From assembly GCA_963576735.1 (NCBI GenBank), contig OY755197.1:5096501-5160500 (forward strand): a stretch of DNA of 64,000 nucleotides, written 5' to 3'. Positions within the stretch are counted from its first letter, which is position 1, and each line of letters starts with the position of its first letter. Origin of the DNA: Bedellia somnulentella. Taxonomy: Eukaryota > Arthropoda > Insecta > Lepidoptera > Bedelliidae. The notes below the pieces were generated by a model. That model had not been told where the DNA came from, made no database searches, and saw nothing but the letters and a program-made list of their open reading frames with translations. The translations under genes were made by a program, and so were the position numbers. Positions 31,705-43,015 of the stretch are shown here, piece after piece.

Positions 31705-31895
31705 CATAAATACATATACTCACGGCCATAAATCCCAAAAAAGGGTAGCCAGACCTTTAGAGCTAGAAACTCATCAGCCACATTTGGTAGTTGATAGGAG
31801 ACAAGATGGTGGAAATAAAGTTTTGTGGGTGATGGGTTGCCAACAGTATTGCCCAAAACTACTAAAACCCCATACCCTTACACGCCTTACAGTAA
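31705..31895 (-). mobile_element. Family-A retroposon, head missing
   Basis: ATACTCACGGCCATAAATCC to CCCATACCCTTACACGCCTT, then lost. Confidence 0.7.
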
Positions 31896-32269
31896 CAGTT
31901 ATTGCTTAAAATACGAGTAGTTACCTAATCCTTCAAGCAAACACAGCGTGAAGTTTAGTTTCGCTGTGTTTCTAAAAATTGATAAGTTAATTTTATTACG
32001 TATTTGCAACATCAACCTTGAGTTTTGGCCGCCTTCCAAAGTCATTATGTTGCTGATAATAAAATACGCTATCAGTTATGATTGAAACGGCGGAACCGTA
32101 CAAGTTTGTTTGCTCAGATGTTTACTTGATAAATGATAAACGGGTTTCTTGAAAATATTTTGTGTAGTATAAGAAAATTGATTATCATCTTATCTGTTAC
32201 TTTTTTAGCAAAACAATTCCAAATTAATCACCCGTCTAACTCGTTAAAGTGTGGACAGAGGTTAGTTTA

Positions 32270-32371
32270 ACAACCGTAATAGCTCAGTGGAAGAACCACT
32301 GCTTATCGTGCAGGCGATGCGATTTCAAATCCAGAATCGGGCCTGCACCAAATTGTCTTTTCTAAAGTCAT
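32270..32371 (+). mobile_element. SINE-1 head cut off by family A
   Basis: CCGTAATAGCTCAGTGGAAG, then a box B-like GATTTCAAATCC and ATCGGGCCTGCACC, stopping where the CATA run of the next element begins. Confidence 0.7.
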
Positions 32372-32757
32372 ATGTACATACATACATATACATACATACA
32401 TACATATACTCACGGCTATAAATCCCTTAACGGGGTAGCCAGAGCTTTGGAATGAAAAATTCCTCAGCCACTTTTGGAAGTTGATTGGGGAAAAGATGGT
32501 AATAATAAATGTTTTTGGTGACGGGTCCCCAACGACATCGCCCAAAAATCACTTAATAAGCCCCTATACCCTTAGTCGCCTCTTACGATCACCCACGGGT
32601 AGAAATGGGGTAGTGTTATTCTAAGCCGACACTACACGGCGACACATACATATACTCACGGAAATTAACCCCAAAAAGGGGTAGCCAAAGCTTCAGAGCT
32701 AGAAACTCGTCAGCCACATTTATTAGTTGATAGGGGCAAGATGGTAGCAATAAAGTA
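32372..32757 (-). mobile_element. Two family-A copies side by side
   Basis: 32372-32640 is full length with a long CATA tract. 32641-32757 is a tail-only copy in the same orientation, truncated after GGTAGCAATAAAGTA. Confidence 0.75.
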
Positions 32758-32787
32758 ATATGTATCGATACTCCATAAAATTCTCTA

Positions 32788-33027
32788 ACGGTGATAGATA
32801 ACATCGTTGTAATTCCTAAATGGCTAAGTTGTAGTACATAGTCATGAGACAGTGTTTTCGTACAAAACGGCCATAAGCCTTTCCCATTAATGAATGTGAA
32901 TGCATTGTCCAAGCAAAAAGCTGAAGTATCTTAGATAATATCTTAATTCAAACGTTCACGCCGTATATCGCCGAGGAGGTTTACAGAGGTACATATACTC
33001 CTGAATATCACGTGACATTATCACTCC
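32788..33027. mobile_element. Two degraded SINE-1 fragments in opposite orientation
   Basis: 32788-32932 (plus) has TAGTCATGAGACAGTGTTTT and CGTACAAAACGG. 32949-33027 (minus) has AACGTTCACGCCGTATATCG and ATCACGTGACATTATCAC. Confidence 0.55.
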
Positions 33028-33267
33028 ATAAAACATCCAAAAATACCTACAATGTAATATACCGATATCTGGATTTATAACCGAGAGTATGTGTATGTGG
33101 TTAAATATTTATTCCATTGTCAATCTTTGAACATTATACTCCTTCCTCATCTAAACGTACCTGAACATTACAAAATCACGTATGTCACATTTTATCAAGA
33201 TAATTATGGTACAAACGTCATACTTTGCCCCGTTAAAAAAGCCGTTATTTTTTTTTATGAAGCCTTT

Positions 33268-33362
33268 ATTATAGTGTCCAACTGCTGGGCAAAAGCCTCC
33301 CCTTTTTGAGTCCACACGTCCCGGCTCTCTGCCACCTCCGGCCACCCCGGCAAGTGTCGAGA
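33268..33362 (-). mobile_element. LINE 3' end relic
   Basis: GTCCAACTGCTGGGCAAAAG, CCTCCCCTTTTTGAGTCC and GGCCACCCCGGCAAG are a reverse-strand LINE end of the type that reads GFCPAVGH. Confidence 0.5.
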
Positions 33363-33366
33363 TCAT

Positions 33367-33620
33367 TACATACATGAATACATAAATATACTCACGGATA
33401 TGAATCCCTGGAAGGGGAGCCAGAGCTAAGGAATTAGAAATTTTTCAGCCTCTTTTGGAAAGATGAGTGGGAAAAAGATGGTAGAATAAAGGTTGTTGTT
33501 GATGGACCTCCAACCGCATCGCCCAAAATGCCCTTAAGAGCCCCAATACCGTTAGCCCCTCTTTACGTACACCCATCGAAAGAAATCGGGTAATGCTATT
33601 CTAAGCCGACACTACACAGC
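33367..33620 (-). mobile_element. Family-A retroposon, full length
   Basis: CATACATGAATACATAAATA, ACTCACGG through to CCGACACTACACAGC. Confidence 0.8.
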
Positions 33621-33891
33621 ATTTACACAATTTGTGTTAAAATATTATGCAATGACCAGAAATCTACCCAAGCAATCTTTTATTCTGGAGTACAACTATT
33701 TGTTAGCTCACTGGTAAAAAAAGCTACCAAAAGGGAATAAAGGCAAGGATTTAAATCCTTAGCCAGACCAAATTTCGGAGCCTTTCTTAATGGTTTAATT
33801 AGGAAGGCCAACGATGCATAGAAATATCTCGCAGAAATCTGCAATGTTGATTTAATTGAAGCGAAGCTCCATTTATCCCTGACTTTACATG

Positions 33892-34262
33892 CAACCGTGA
33901 TAGCCCAGTGGGTAGAATACTCGGTTATCGTGCAAACGACTAGTGTTCAAATCCTGGGTCGGGCCTACACCAATTTGTCTTTTCTAAAGACATATGTGTG
34001 GTTAATTTATCATGGTTGTTAACGGTGAGGGAAAACATCGTGAGGAAACCCACATGGCTGAGTTGTACTTAGTCATGTGACAGTGTATTCGTACAAAACG
34101 GCGATAGGCCTGCCCCCTATCACGTGAGTACACTGTCCATGCAAAACGTGGGTACTCTGAACACCAGGTGACAAAGTCACGTGATGTTCAGAAGTATTAG
34201 TACCTCTGCCAACCCCTTCGGGGATATTCGGCGTGAACGTTTATGTATTATGTTTATGTTTA
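33892..34262 (+). mobile_element. SINE-1, full length
   Basis: Head CAACCGTGATAGCCCAGTGG, box B GTGTTCAAATCC, complete body, CCCCTTCGGGGATATTCGGC and GTGAACGTTTATG tail. TTTACAT occurs on both sides as a possible 7-bp target duplication. Confidence 0.85.
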
Positions 34263-34362
34263 CATTTCGTTTGTCATTCAACTCCTTTTAGATCCTCTAA
34301 GCAATATTGATAAAAAAATCCCGAAGGGTCCAGCCTGGACCGTCCAGGATCTTCAGACGGCT

Positions 34363-34477
34363 ACCATGATCATTATTTTATCGTCATGATATTGGTTTGA
34401 ACGAGATGACAGTAACAATACTAAGTGCGTAAGAGATGGCTATTTTATACCACGTGATATCTAGTTAAAAGGCCGCT
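34363..34477 (+). mobile_element. Degraded MITE-F copy
   Basis: ATTTTATCGTCATGATATTG, GTGCGTAAGAGATGGCTATT and GTGATATCTAGTT follow MITE-F order. Confidence 0.6.
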
Positions 34478-34558
34478 CGTAGAGAGATAACTTCAGAAAA
34501 GTAAACATTTTGAGTATTAAGCACACTTCAAAGTTACGGGTGTTACTAACACAGTTTT

Positions 34559-34697
34559 TCCTCACCATTATAAACCTCGATAAATTAACCACGGATATAA
34601 TTTAAAAAAAGAAACATTGATGTAGCCCCAACTCTGGATTTGAACTCACGCCTCCTGCTTAAGAAGCGGTGGTGTTTCCATTGAGCTATCAAGCTTG
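34559..34697 (-). mobile_element. SINE-1 head fragment
   Basis: The reverse strand has GATAGCTCAATGGAAAC-like head, GAGTTCAAATCCAGAG and GGTTAATTTATCGAGG. Diverged. Confidence 0.55.
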
Positions 34698-34714
34698 TTA
34701 AGATATGCAATATA

Positions 34715-34965
34715 CATACATACATACATATACTCACGGCTATATATCCCGTAACGGGGTAGCAAGAGCTCTGGAATGAAAAATTCCTCAACCACTTTTT
34801 GAAGTTGATTGGGAAAATATGGTAATAATAAATGTTTTTGGTGACGGGTCTCCAACCACATCGCCCAAAAATCACTTAAAAAGCCCCTATACCCTTAGTC
34901 GTCTCTTACGATCACCCACGGGTAGAAATGGGGTAGTGTTATTCTAAGCCGACACTACACGGCAC
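34715..34965 (-). mobile_element. Family-A retroposon with 11-bp target duplication
   Basis: Full length from (CATA)n to CCGACACTACACGGCAC. TATGCAATATA is found exactly at 34704-34714 and 34966-34976. Confidence 0.9.
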
Positions 34966-34977
34966 TATGCAATATAT

Positions 34978-35903
34978 ATCAAGCAATCATTACCGTCATT
35001 ACTTCGTCGTCATTGCAGACTCTCGCACGTTGATCATTTTTATGTCCGTTCGCAGGTGTTGAACAAACGAATGAGTAAAGACCTTTGTACATTGCTCTTC
35101 TCTGATTGCGCACTGTATATACTCAATTCTTTAATTGCGGACATAGATCAATGATCATATTAAATCTTAAGTTAATACGTATTTATGGTTGTTCGGTATA
35201 AAATTTTGACCGTCATCGGGGAACCGTTCATCTCGAGCTCATCAAGTTAGAATTCTTATCAACTAGATACCTACCACGACGGTTTACATCTAAATGACTG
35301 ATCGTATCTATTATAGACTAGTTTATTCTAGGTTTGATCAATAGCGGCAACACTAATTTTGGATTACTTTGACCTAAAGACAATTTCGCTCTCTAATACT
35401 CATAATTAGGATAAAAACGTGAGAACTTAAGTCAATCTTACTTCGAAAGTAAACTTCTGAAAAAGTATATATTTTAAATACATAACCAACAAGTCTTTAA
35501 TGCACAATACATATATACAATACATTTCATTTAAAAATAATTCTATCCAATTTCGACCTCCTTATAATAAAGAATTAATAATATAGTGTGTCGAAATTTA
35601 TTTGAATATGTCACACTTTTATTGAAGTATTCACATCTGAAAGAATAAGGATAATGTTCTCATTAATTATATTCTGATAACTCAACAATCAAATCCTTAT
35701 CAAGTTTATTTTATACGACTTCTTAGTCAGCATACCTTCACCAACGCTTGACTAAGCCAGACACAATTACGTCATTCAGATAAAAAAAGATTAGCTGTCA
35801 AAAACCTCTGCAAATCTTCGCTGACAGATTCACAATATGTAATTGGTTGTGTACAAGTGCTCTAACATCGTACGATGTGGAAAATTATCTCCGACAATTT
35901 CAA
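34978..35903. other. Upstream region of the 35906 promoter
   Basis: No repeat or gene recognised, an unusually long repeat-free stretch for this window. It may hold regulatory sequence for the promoter that follows. Confidence 0.35.
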
Positions 35904-35938
35904 TCAGTTGTTTTCGAACCGTGAAGGCGGACGGACGT
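35904..35938 (+). promoter_or_regulatory. Core promoter: Inr plus DPE
   Basis: TCAGTT at 35904-35909 matches the arthropod initiator TCAKTY, with +1 at 35906. GGACGT at 35933-35938 matches the DPE consensus RGWYVT at exactly +28 to +33. No TATA box is at the usual place. The strict Inr-DPE spacing is the main support. Confidence 0.6.
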
Positions 35939-36043
35939 CTTCTGGCTAAGCCAAACGTCGCGATATTTACATCGATATTATTCGCAGTTGTGATCTTTTA
36001 ACTGTAGTGTTGTGCCATATCTTGGTGTCTGCTTACATCTTCG
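35906..36043 (+). other. Candidate non-coding leader exon
   Basis: 138 bases from the initiator to a consensus donor, TTCG|GTAAGTT at 36044. It contains no ATG, as expected for a 5' UTR. The nearest plausible partner downstream is the exon at 52490-52872, which would give a 16-kb intron; this pairing is inference. Confidence 0.5.
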
Positions 36044-37217
36044 GTAAGTTGACATTATTCACGGTTAATATCGAATCGTATTCGAGTGACAACTCTGATT
36101 TTAAATATAATTTTGGCACGCTCAACCATGCTTGTGAATATGTAGTGACTTTGAACTCTATTTTTTGTCGTTTTCAATTGTTATGTAAGTTTTTGTCTGA
36201 GTTTCGTATTATCTGAATATTACATACTGGTTTAAAGCTTATTTGTGATAAGTAATTGCTAATTTCGATGTATGACTCAAGGTTTCCGTATCAATCTTTT
36301 GATTACAAGAAAATGGGAAAATTTTTGCTTGTAGCGACAACTTATTACATTTTTAGCACAAAATAGTTGTAAAGTCGACAAAACTTATTTTGATAAATGA
36401 TTTGTAGGTTTTTAGGTAATAAAATTTGGCATAACTTTGTTTTGCCTAAAACTTTTGATCATGTTACATAATAGGCAAAACTTAATTCTTTACAACATAT
36501 GTAATATACATACAGAAAAAAACGCACCTATTAGTTGGTAGATAACATCTTTCACTCTTTTACCTTTGTAGGTGGTATACATCAAACATGACTTTATCAT
36601 GAACAGCTTGTAACATAGTAAAGTACATGAAAGAGAGGCCTTTATCGGGATTTGAATCCGATTCTTTTTGATACAAGGCCAAGCTCCACAACCCTTGTAA
36701 TAAGGCTGTAAAGTAACTTTAATTATTATTGCGTCAGCCTCTCTTAATTAATTTTTTAATTTGCTTTAAATTTACCTCTTTACAAAAGCGGAATAAAATA
36801 ATTGATTGCCCATCTACATACGTATGTATGAAAAATCTTCATTTAGTGTATTACTTTCTTTATCTTGAAAATTTATATAGGCCATTCACGTGCGTGATTG
36901 CGTTGCGGCAAGATTGATTTGATAGCTACACAATTATTGTTTTGTTTTATGTAGCACCCAAAGATATTTCAAAAGTATGGAAATAGAAGAATGATGTATG
37001 AAAGCATTAAAAACTCTTTTGAAAATTAAATCATTTCTTGATTTTATTACGATGATACTACTCTAGGATTTTCAAATTTTTTATTTATTTCATAAGTGAG
37101 CAGAGGAACGTATTTTAAAAGTCATGCCCGTAGATGACCTTCATAAGTTTACACATTCATCCATCAATGTCTCTTGCCTCTTCTTAGCAACATGATGATT
37201 ATAAATATGAAAAAAAG
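36044..37217. other. Non-coding stretch
   Basis: Probable intron. A weak tRNA-like box B (GGATTTGAATCC) near 36650 has no partner arms. Confidence 0.35.
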
Positions 37218-37445
37218 TACATACATACATATAATCACGGCTATAAATCCCAAAAAGGCGAAGCCAAAGCTTTGGAGCTCGAAAGTCCTCAACCACATTT
37301 GGAAGTTTCTAGGGGATAAGATGGTAGTCCTTTATTTCTTCCATCTTATCCCCCCTATCAACTTCCAAATGTGGCTGAGGAGTTTCTAGCTCTGAAGCTC
37401 TGGCTACCCCTTATTGGGATTTATGTCCGTGATTATATGTATGTA
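37218..37445. mobile_element. Palindromic pair of family-A tail halves
   Basis: 37218-37328 is a tail half on the minus strand and 37340-37445 a tail half on the plus strand. Both GTAT tails point outward, and about 11 bases separate the halves. The two arms pair over about 100 bases with mismatches. Neither has a head. Confidence 0.7.
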
Positions 37446-37884
37446 AAATTATATGTAATAAATGAAATAATAGTAGTATAAAATACTTTTTATGGCAAAG
37501 TTCAAGGATTAATACGTTATATTTTATTACTTAAGTAAATGTCACCTGATTTAATGTCGTGGTTTTTTGTCTAATCGTTAAAGATAAGTGTTGTAAAGAT
37601 AATAAAAGAGGAAAAGAGTCCGACTGTATTTAAAATGATAATAGATTTAAAATGCATGTCAAGTCCGTTAAGTTATTGTTTTTTTTAATACATATACAAA
37701 TAAATAAATGTGAACACGTTCTATACGTCGTTTTTAAAACAAAACATTTAGCACGGTACTTGGAAAGCCATCTTTCGCATTAGTTTCAGTATAAATAATA
37801 TATTTAAATATGTGTGAACATGATTTTAGCTATGCAAATAAATAATATCTCGAACTTACTTTCTGTGAAAGAATCATATAACAT
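37446..37884. other. Non-coding stretch
   Basis: Nothing recognised. Confidence 0.4.
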
Positions 37885-38239
37885 CTTCTTCTTCTTCCAA
37901 TGCTTTCGAAGTTTCGACAACTGGAGGTTGGCAGTCAGCTCCGAGTATCCCTTTTGATCTTGGGCGGAGCAGGTCTTCGACGCAGGCTATGCTGGTCCAT
38001 TTCCGGATATTTGAGAGCTAGAGCTTTCCTCTTCTGACGCTTCGTTTTCCTTCAATCTTTCCCACCATGAAACTCTGAAGCAGTTTGCGTTGATCGTGGC
38101 GGAGCACATGACCCCAATAAGCAATATCTCTTCTTTTGATGGTGGTCAAGAGTTCTTGAGTTTTTCCGGCTTGTCTCAGAACTTCCATATTTGGTAATCC
38201 TCTGGATCCGGCTAATTCAATATAACCAGAGTATGGCAA
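37885..38239 (-). pseudogene. LINE reverse transcriptase C-terminus
   Basis: The reverse strand reads TTIKRRDIAYWGHVLRHDQR, LLQSFMVGKIEGKRSVRRGK and then, after a frame break, LENIRKW-like and LRPRSKGYSELTANLQ-like sequence. This is the C-terminal zinc-knuckle region of an insect non-LTR RT, of a different family from LINE B. Upstream RT motifs are missing. Confidence 0.7.
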
Positions 38240-38331
38240 CTACCCTTTAGGTTTTGGATGATTTAAGAACCTTTCACGGACCATCAGAAAATCAAAATCT
38301 TCTTCAATACATTTTTTACATATGCTCAAAC

Positions 38332-38595
38332 CTTCGATCATATATACCAAAGATGCCGCACTCCATACAAATTCAACGCACAAAAGTGGACCACGAGAAT
38401 GACAAGACTGTTTGACAATTAAATATTAATTTTTCTACAATTATCGACCTTACCACATTTTCTTAAGACCTATTATTAATTGCAAGATCTAGCACGCGAC
38501 TGTCAGTGAAACAGTGCTTACCATATAAATAAGCACAGTTTCACCGGGCCGTTTTTCGTGCTTTGTTGGTGTATCTTTGGTATATATGATCGAAG
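38332..38595. mobile_element. 264-bp MITE with 8-bp target duplication
   Basis: The terminal inverted repeats are 23 bp and perfect, starting CTTCGATCATATATACC. GCTCAAAC flanks both ends (38324-38331 and 38596-38603). In the middle, 38506-38544 forms a second hairpin (GTGAAAC and GTGCTTA arms with one mismatch, loop CCATATAAA). An 8-bp duplication suggests hAT or P; no transposase is present. Confidence 0.85.
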
Positions 38596-38694
38596 GCTCA
38601 AACATTAAAATTCGATATCAGTTGAAAAGCCTACTGGTTAGCTGTTAGTAAATGTGTTGTTATTTCTTATCATTAGATTTTGTGCCTGCGCTGA

Positions 38695-40126
38695 CTAGAG
38701 AATGCTTGTGTATTTTCTAGGATTCTTCAGGAGAAAGAGACACCTGTGATCATTTACTTCATAGATATTGAATGAGCCAGTAGATGATGATGTAATATAA
38801 ATTCCATTGCTGAAGTAGGACTTGATAGTATCAGATCTACCATCTTTTCCAACATGATGCGTATAATGCAGTGGGTCTACTCTGCCAAATGGACAATGAT
38901 ATTTTAGTATCGTTATCGCTTTGAAGAGTGGACCTTCTGGAATAAAGGATACCCCAAAGATAACCTAACAAAATATATCAGCTGGGAACCTTGCCATGAT
39001 TTGAGGCTGGCCACTTAAACTATTAATCTATGACTCTCGGTGGCATTTTAGCTTTGTTATGGCATGTACGTAGAAGGTCGAAATGTAATACCAAACTCAA
39101 GGGTCCGTTCTGTGTTGCTGTTAATAAAGTTTTCGGCACTCTTAAAGAGAAGTTCCTCAGACAATTGTCGTCTTTCACGGTATTAACAGTTTGTGGACAC
39201 GTAGAAAACACATTTACAATGAAATAACTCGCGTTTACTGCACAGGAGGTTGCATCAATAGAGCATTTACAAAGAACGATGCGTGCATTTTCCAATCAGA
39301 GCATAATGCCATTAAAATCGACTGTAGTGGTTCCCAACTCGGTGACGCTAACAAGAAAATTAGTTTGAATTAGAGCCATTTGTCATGTCGAGGTTTAGGG
39401 ATGGCTTGTGTTGCAGTTCTGTGTGTGTGTAAAAAATATGTATCATATGGACTGATATAGGTAGTATTTGACTAGGATACTGCCTACGGTATGAGGTGTC
39501 GACTTTGGACTTAATCGACGTTTTGGAGTTTTTGAATTATGAAGCTAATAAGAATGTGAGAGACCACTGAACAGTAAAATGTATTCATTCCGTGCCATCA
39601 AAATCATATACATGTTCTAAAACTAGGAAACCTTCTTCATTTCTGTCTTTAGCCATCCATCAAAAAGTGGTATATCAAAGTGTCTCAGTTTCGTAACCTC
39701 TGATTGCTTCTTCATTGTTGGTTCAACATCTATATCAAAAACAAATCATGTGCCAGCCCTAACCAAACACCATTGTAACCCCACCGTCATAAAAAGAACA
39801 CAATACAATACATCTTAAAGATGGTTAACAGCATCTGGAAATAGCCGGATAATCTGGACGTGTCAAATTGGAGGTGAGGTCTGTGTTACTGCCGTTTCAA
39901 GATCAAGGTTGTAGCGAAACGGTGACATTTTAAATTATTGATTTATTACTCTGCTGGGAATTGTGCTCATAATCTGTTTTGGTTTGGTGGAGCTGTGACT
40001 TGGAGAATGCGCTTGGGCAGAAAGTTGGATTTTGCTGTAAAAGTAACTGAAGAGATATAGAAACTTTTTTGTTCTTATAGCAAAAAAAGGAACTTGACTT
40101 TCAAAATGTAATACAACTTGAGGCAT
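38695..40126 (-). pseudogene. Broken coding-like region, origin unknown
   Basis: Three stretches on the minus strand look like protein. 38695-38965 reads FGVSFIPEGPLFKAITILKY, HCPFGRVDPLHYTHHVGKDG, IKSYFSNGIYITSSSTG and ends KNPRKYTSIL with a stop; TTTTGTTAG directly upstream could be a splice acceptor. 39023-39295 reads LRNFSLRVPKTLLTATQNG and LVLHFDLLRTCHNKAK. 39935-40126 reads FAIRTKKFLYLFSYFYSKIQ. The codons between are interrupted by stops. It could be a decayed transposon or virus-derived gene, or exons of a host gene. I recognise no domain. Confidence 0.3.
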
Positions 40127-40130
40127 TCGT

Positions 40131-41572
40131 CAAAGACCTGTAGGGGAAAAAAATATGCTGATTTAGCTAAAAACAAGCGGGATTCCTCTAACGCATTTTG
40201 GGTTCTCATCCATAGATCTCTCATCTCGCTTTAAGAGATACTTAAATTATTCCTGATTGACTTGGCCTAGTTATTACCATTAGACAACACTAGGTTGTAG
40301 TGTTTTTTTGCAACAAACAGCGAATATTTTAAGTTTGTCTTATTTCTGGATTTTATTTCTTATTCTAATTTGGTCAAAATTGTTATAAGAAATTCACCAT
40401 GGTTGAAGTATTCTCTGAATACGTAGAACCTGCTCGTTAGTCGCTCACCGCGAAGCTAGTAGATTATAAACATACAAGTATAAGCTTTGTGATTAATAAG
40501 GCTACCTAAAGAACCCTATCGCTTATGTACAAAGTAAAATAAATAAATACTTAACATTACAAATACTACATTTAGATCCGACCAGGTGCGCAGACGCAAG
40601 TGCCATTCAAATTAGTAATACGGTCACACGAAAATACTTCGGCTACGGCTATATGTTTATTGCCAAATTGTTCTATTCTTGACGACCTTCTTTCGTCTTC
40701 ATTCACAACATAACCACACCCATTGTCCCATGACAAATGACGTCCATCGATATGTATGTAGAAAGAAATGTCTTTCCTGTGCCATGAAAAACGCCCATCT
40801 TTGGCGCGTTCATGGCTAGAGTTTGCAGTTACAACGTATGTTTTTCTGTGTATACGTAAACAAATGATTCAGCAGTTGTTTAAAGATTCGAAAAAATATG
40901 TAGAGATCGTTGTAGTAATCAGGTGATCAGTGGTGATCTCACTTTAAAGGATGTTGCAATTTTTAACGTTTCAATAAATTCTCGGTAAAAATACTTTGTA
41001 ATCAATAAAATGTTTGATAGTTTTACCAAAGGTTCAATAGACATAAAAATTAAATAGTATTCATCTATTTCCTGGCTTGAATTTGTCTAGTATCAAATGC
41101 TCGTGTGTCCTGAGAAGCTAAGCATCGCTGATGGTTTTGGTATTTTTTTTAAGTTATGTTAACTGTCCTGAACTTAACTATAGATTCTTTTAAATCTGTT
41201 ACTTTATTCAATCACGTCTTATAACAACAAAGTATTCAATCATAACTGCAACGTTTGCGTCACGAAAATGATCTAAAGGCCAAATTGCGATACGCGGAGG
41301 CACTTTTACTTTTACTCGCGAACTAGTCTAGTTTCAGTGGACGGCCGACGAGTTATTGTTTTAATAACCCTGACTTGAAGATACTTGGATATATCACTTA
41401 TGTTTATGCGAAGAAAGATATTTTTGCACTTCATTTTCACCTAATTGGCCTAGACCTTGTTTTCAAAACATACCCTTTTTATATTTTAAATTGATAAAAG
41501 ACATCAAACTAAACAACTTTGCTTATGGAATGCTTATCTAAAATATTGTAATTTTCAAAATAATTAATACAT
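40131..41572. other. Non-coding stretch
   Basis: No repeat boundary or gene recognised over 1.4 kb. Confidence 0.4.
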
Positions 41573-41744
41573 AAAAAGTGTCGTACCTAAATCAAACTGA
41601 GAAAGTACACTGAGGTTCTTAGCCTCAGCTGAAATAAAAAAAAAAACATCTTGTGATTTGGCCATATGTTTTTTATTTTTATTTTAGCTTAGGCTAAGAA
41701 AATCACCATACTTTCTCAGTTTGATCTAGGCAGTGACACTTTTT
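41573..41744. mobile_element. Foldback MITE, nearly complete hairpin
   Basis: AAAAAGTGTC and CAAACTGAGAAAGTA at the left are mirrored by TACTTTCTCAGTTTG and GACACTTTTT at the right. Further in, TTAGCCT...AAATAAAAA pairs with TTTTTATTTT...AGGCTAA. The loop is about 30 bases. Confidence 0.75.
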
Positions 41745-41756
41745 GATTATTCATTA

Positions 41757-42546
41757 CTAGTGGATCGGGCCCAGCTTCGCACGGGTAGCGTAGTTTTAAA
41801 AATATCTGAGGTTTCTTCAATCACTGCTCAACCTTTGTGAAATTTAGTGCAATTTATAGCATTCTTGAATAGTGTAGCTTGATTGTGAAAGCGCTTTAAT
41901 GAACGGTTCAGTATCTCCGAAAATAAAACCATGCAAACAAACAATCAGAGTTACAAACTTTGCATACATACAGGGAGTATATGTATACTCCCGGCTATCT
42001 TTTGCGCGCGGAACCATTACTAAAAAATTATCCTTATAGCATTCACGTGCGACGACAGGGCGCGATAGCTTATTTCATGTATAAGTTAGGTTATTCTATA
42101 CCGATTTCTATGATTCTTTTTTTATTGAATAGGTAATAATGTAAACTTTTTTAAATGAGAGATAAATGAGAGAAGTATAAATGTAAAAGTAAACAAATAT
42201 AATCAGAATGCTCCGAACTGCTAAGCTATCAGGAATTACACGTGTTATTATGAGTCAACCATAAAAGATAGACATATGCTGCAGAAGGATATTTTTTTGA
42301 AAATTTTATGTAAAATATTTCCGTCATACATGATTTCTATGTAACTATAACCACTAAGGCTGCACACGCGACGAAAGCTTAAAAAATGGAGTAACTTCCC
42401 CCGTTTTCCCAAATTTTCCCAAAATTCCCCTTCACTACTCTGCTGAAAAGTACACTATAACCTGCCCAGGAGTATGAAGAATAATTCTACCAAGTTTCGT
42501 TAAAATCCGTCGAGTAGTTTTTGTTTCCATAAGGAACATACAAACC

Positions 42547-42610
<64 letters not shown>

Positions 42611-42731
42611 AAAATTTTACTGATTGCATTTTTGGCATCAGTATCGATCACTAATCACCCCCTGTTAGTTATTTTGAAAATATATTTAATGTACAGAATT
42701 GACCTCTCTACAGATTTATTATAAGTATAGA
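41757..42731 (-). mobile_element. Non-autonomous Helitron D3
   Basis: The minus strand starts TCTATACTTATAATAAATCT and ends with a CTACCCGTGCGAAGC...GGGCCC hairpin-like stretch and CTAG. The flanks are A and T. It contains AGTTTCGTTAAAATCCGTCG and a CAGA microsatellite. A different subfamily from D1/D2. Confidence 0.75.
42546..42609. repeat. (CAGA)n microsatellite
   Basis: About 16 units with one G substitution (CGGA), inside Helitron D3. Confidence 0.9.
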
Positions 42732-42851
42732 TTTTGAAAATTACAATATTTTAGATATGCATTCCATAGGCCAAGTTGTTTAGTTTTATGTCCTTAATCG
42801 ATTTAAAGTATATAAAGGGTATGTTTTAAAAGCGAGGTCTAGGCCAATTCA

Positions 42852-43015
42852 AGATCATCATCATCATCATCATCAGCCCACACTCGTCCACTGCTGGACA
42901 TAGGCATCTCCCATGGCGCGCCACCTCTTCCTATCCTCGGCCAGCCTCATCCAACCACTCCCGGCCACCTGCTTTAGGTCGTCGGTCCAGCGGGCTGGAG
43001 GGCGCCCCACACTAA
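42852..43015 (-). pseudogene. LINE reverse transcriptase end with (TGA)n tail
   Basis: The reverse strand reads RPPARWTDDLKQVAGSGWMR, LAEDRKRWRAMGDAYVQQW, TSVG then a run of TGA. This is the typical C-terminus of an RTE-type insect LINE whose 3' end is a TGA/GAT repeat. The left flank is the (ATC)n tract. Confidence 0.75.

Noticed and set aside
36640..36690. Possible tRNA on the minus strand (box B-like GGATTTGAATCC)
   Set aside because: No box A at the right distance and no pairing acceptor stem.
42435..42638. Cysteine/serine/valine-repeat frame (CLSVCLSVCLSV)
   Set aside because: It is the translation of the CAGA microsatellite inside a Helitron.
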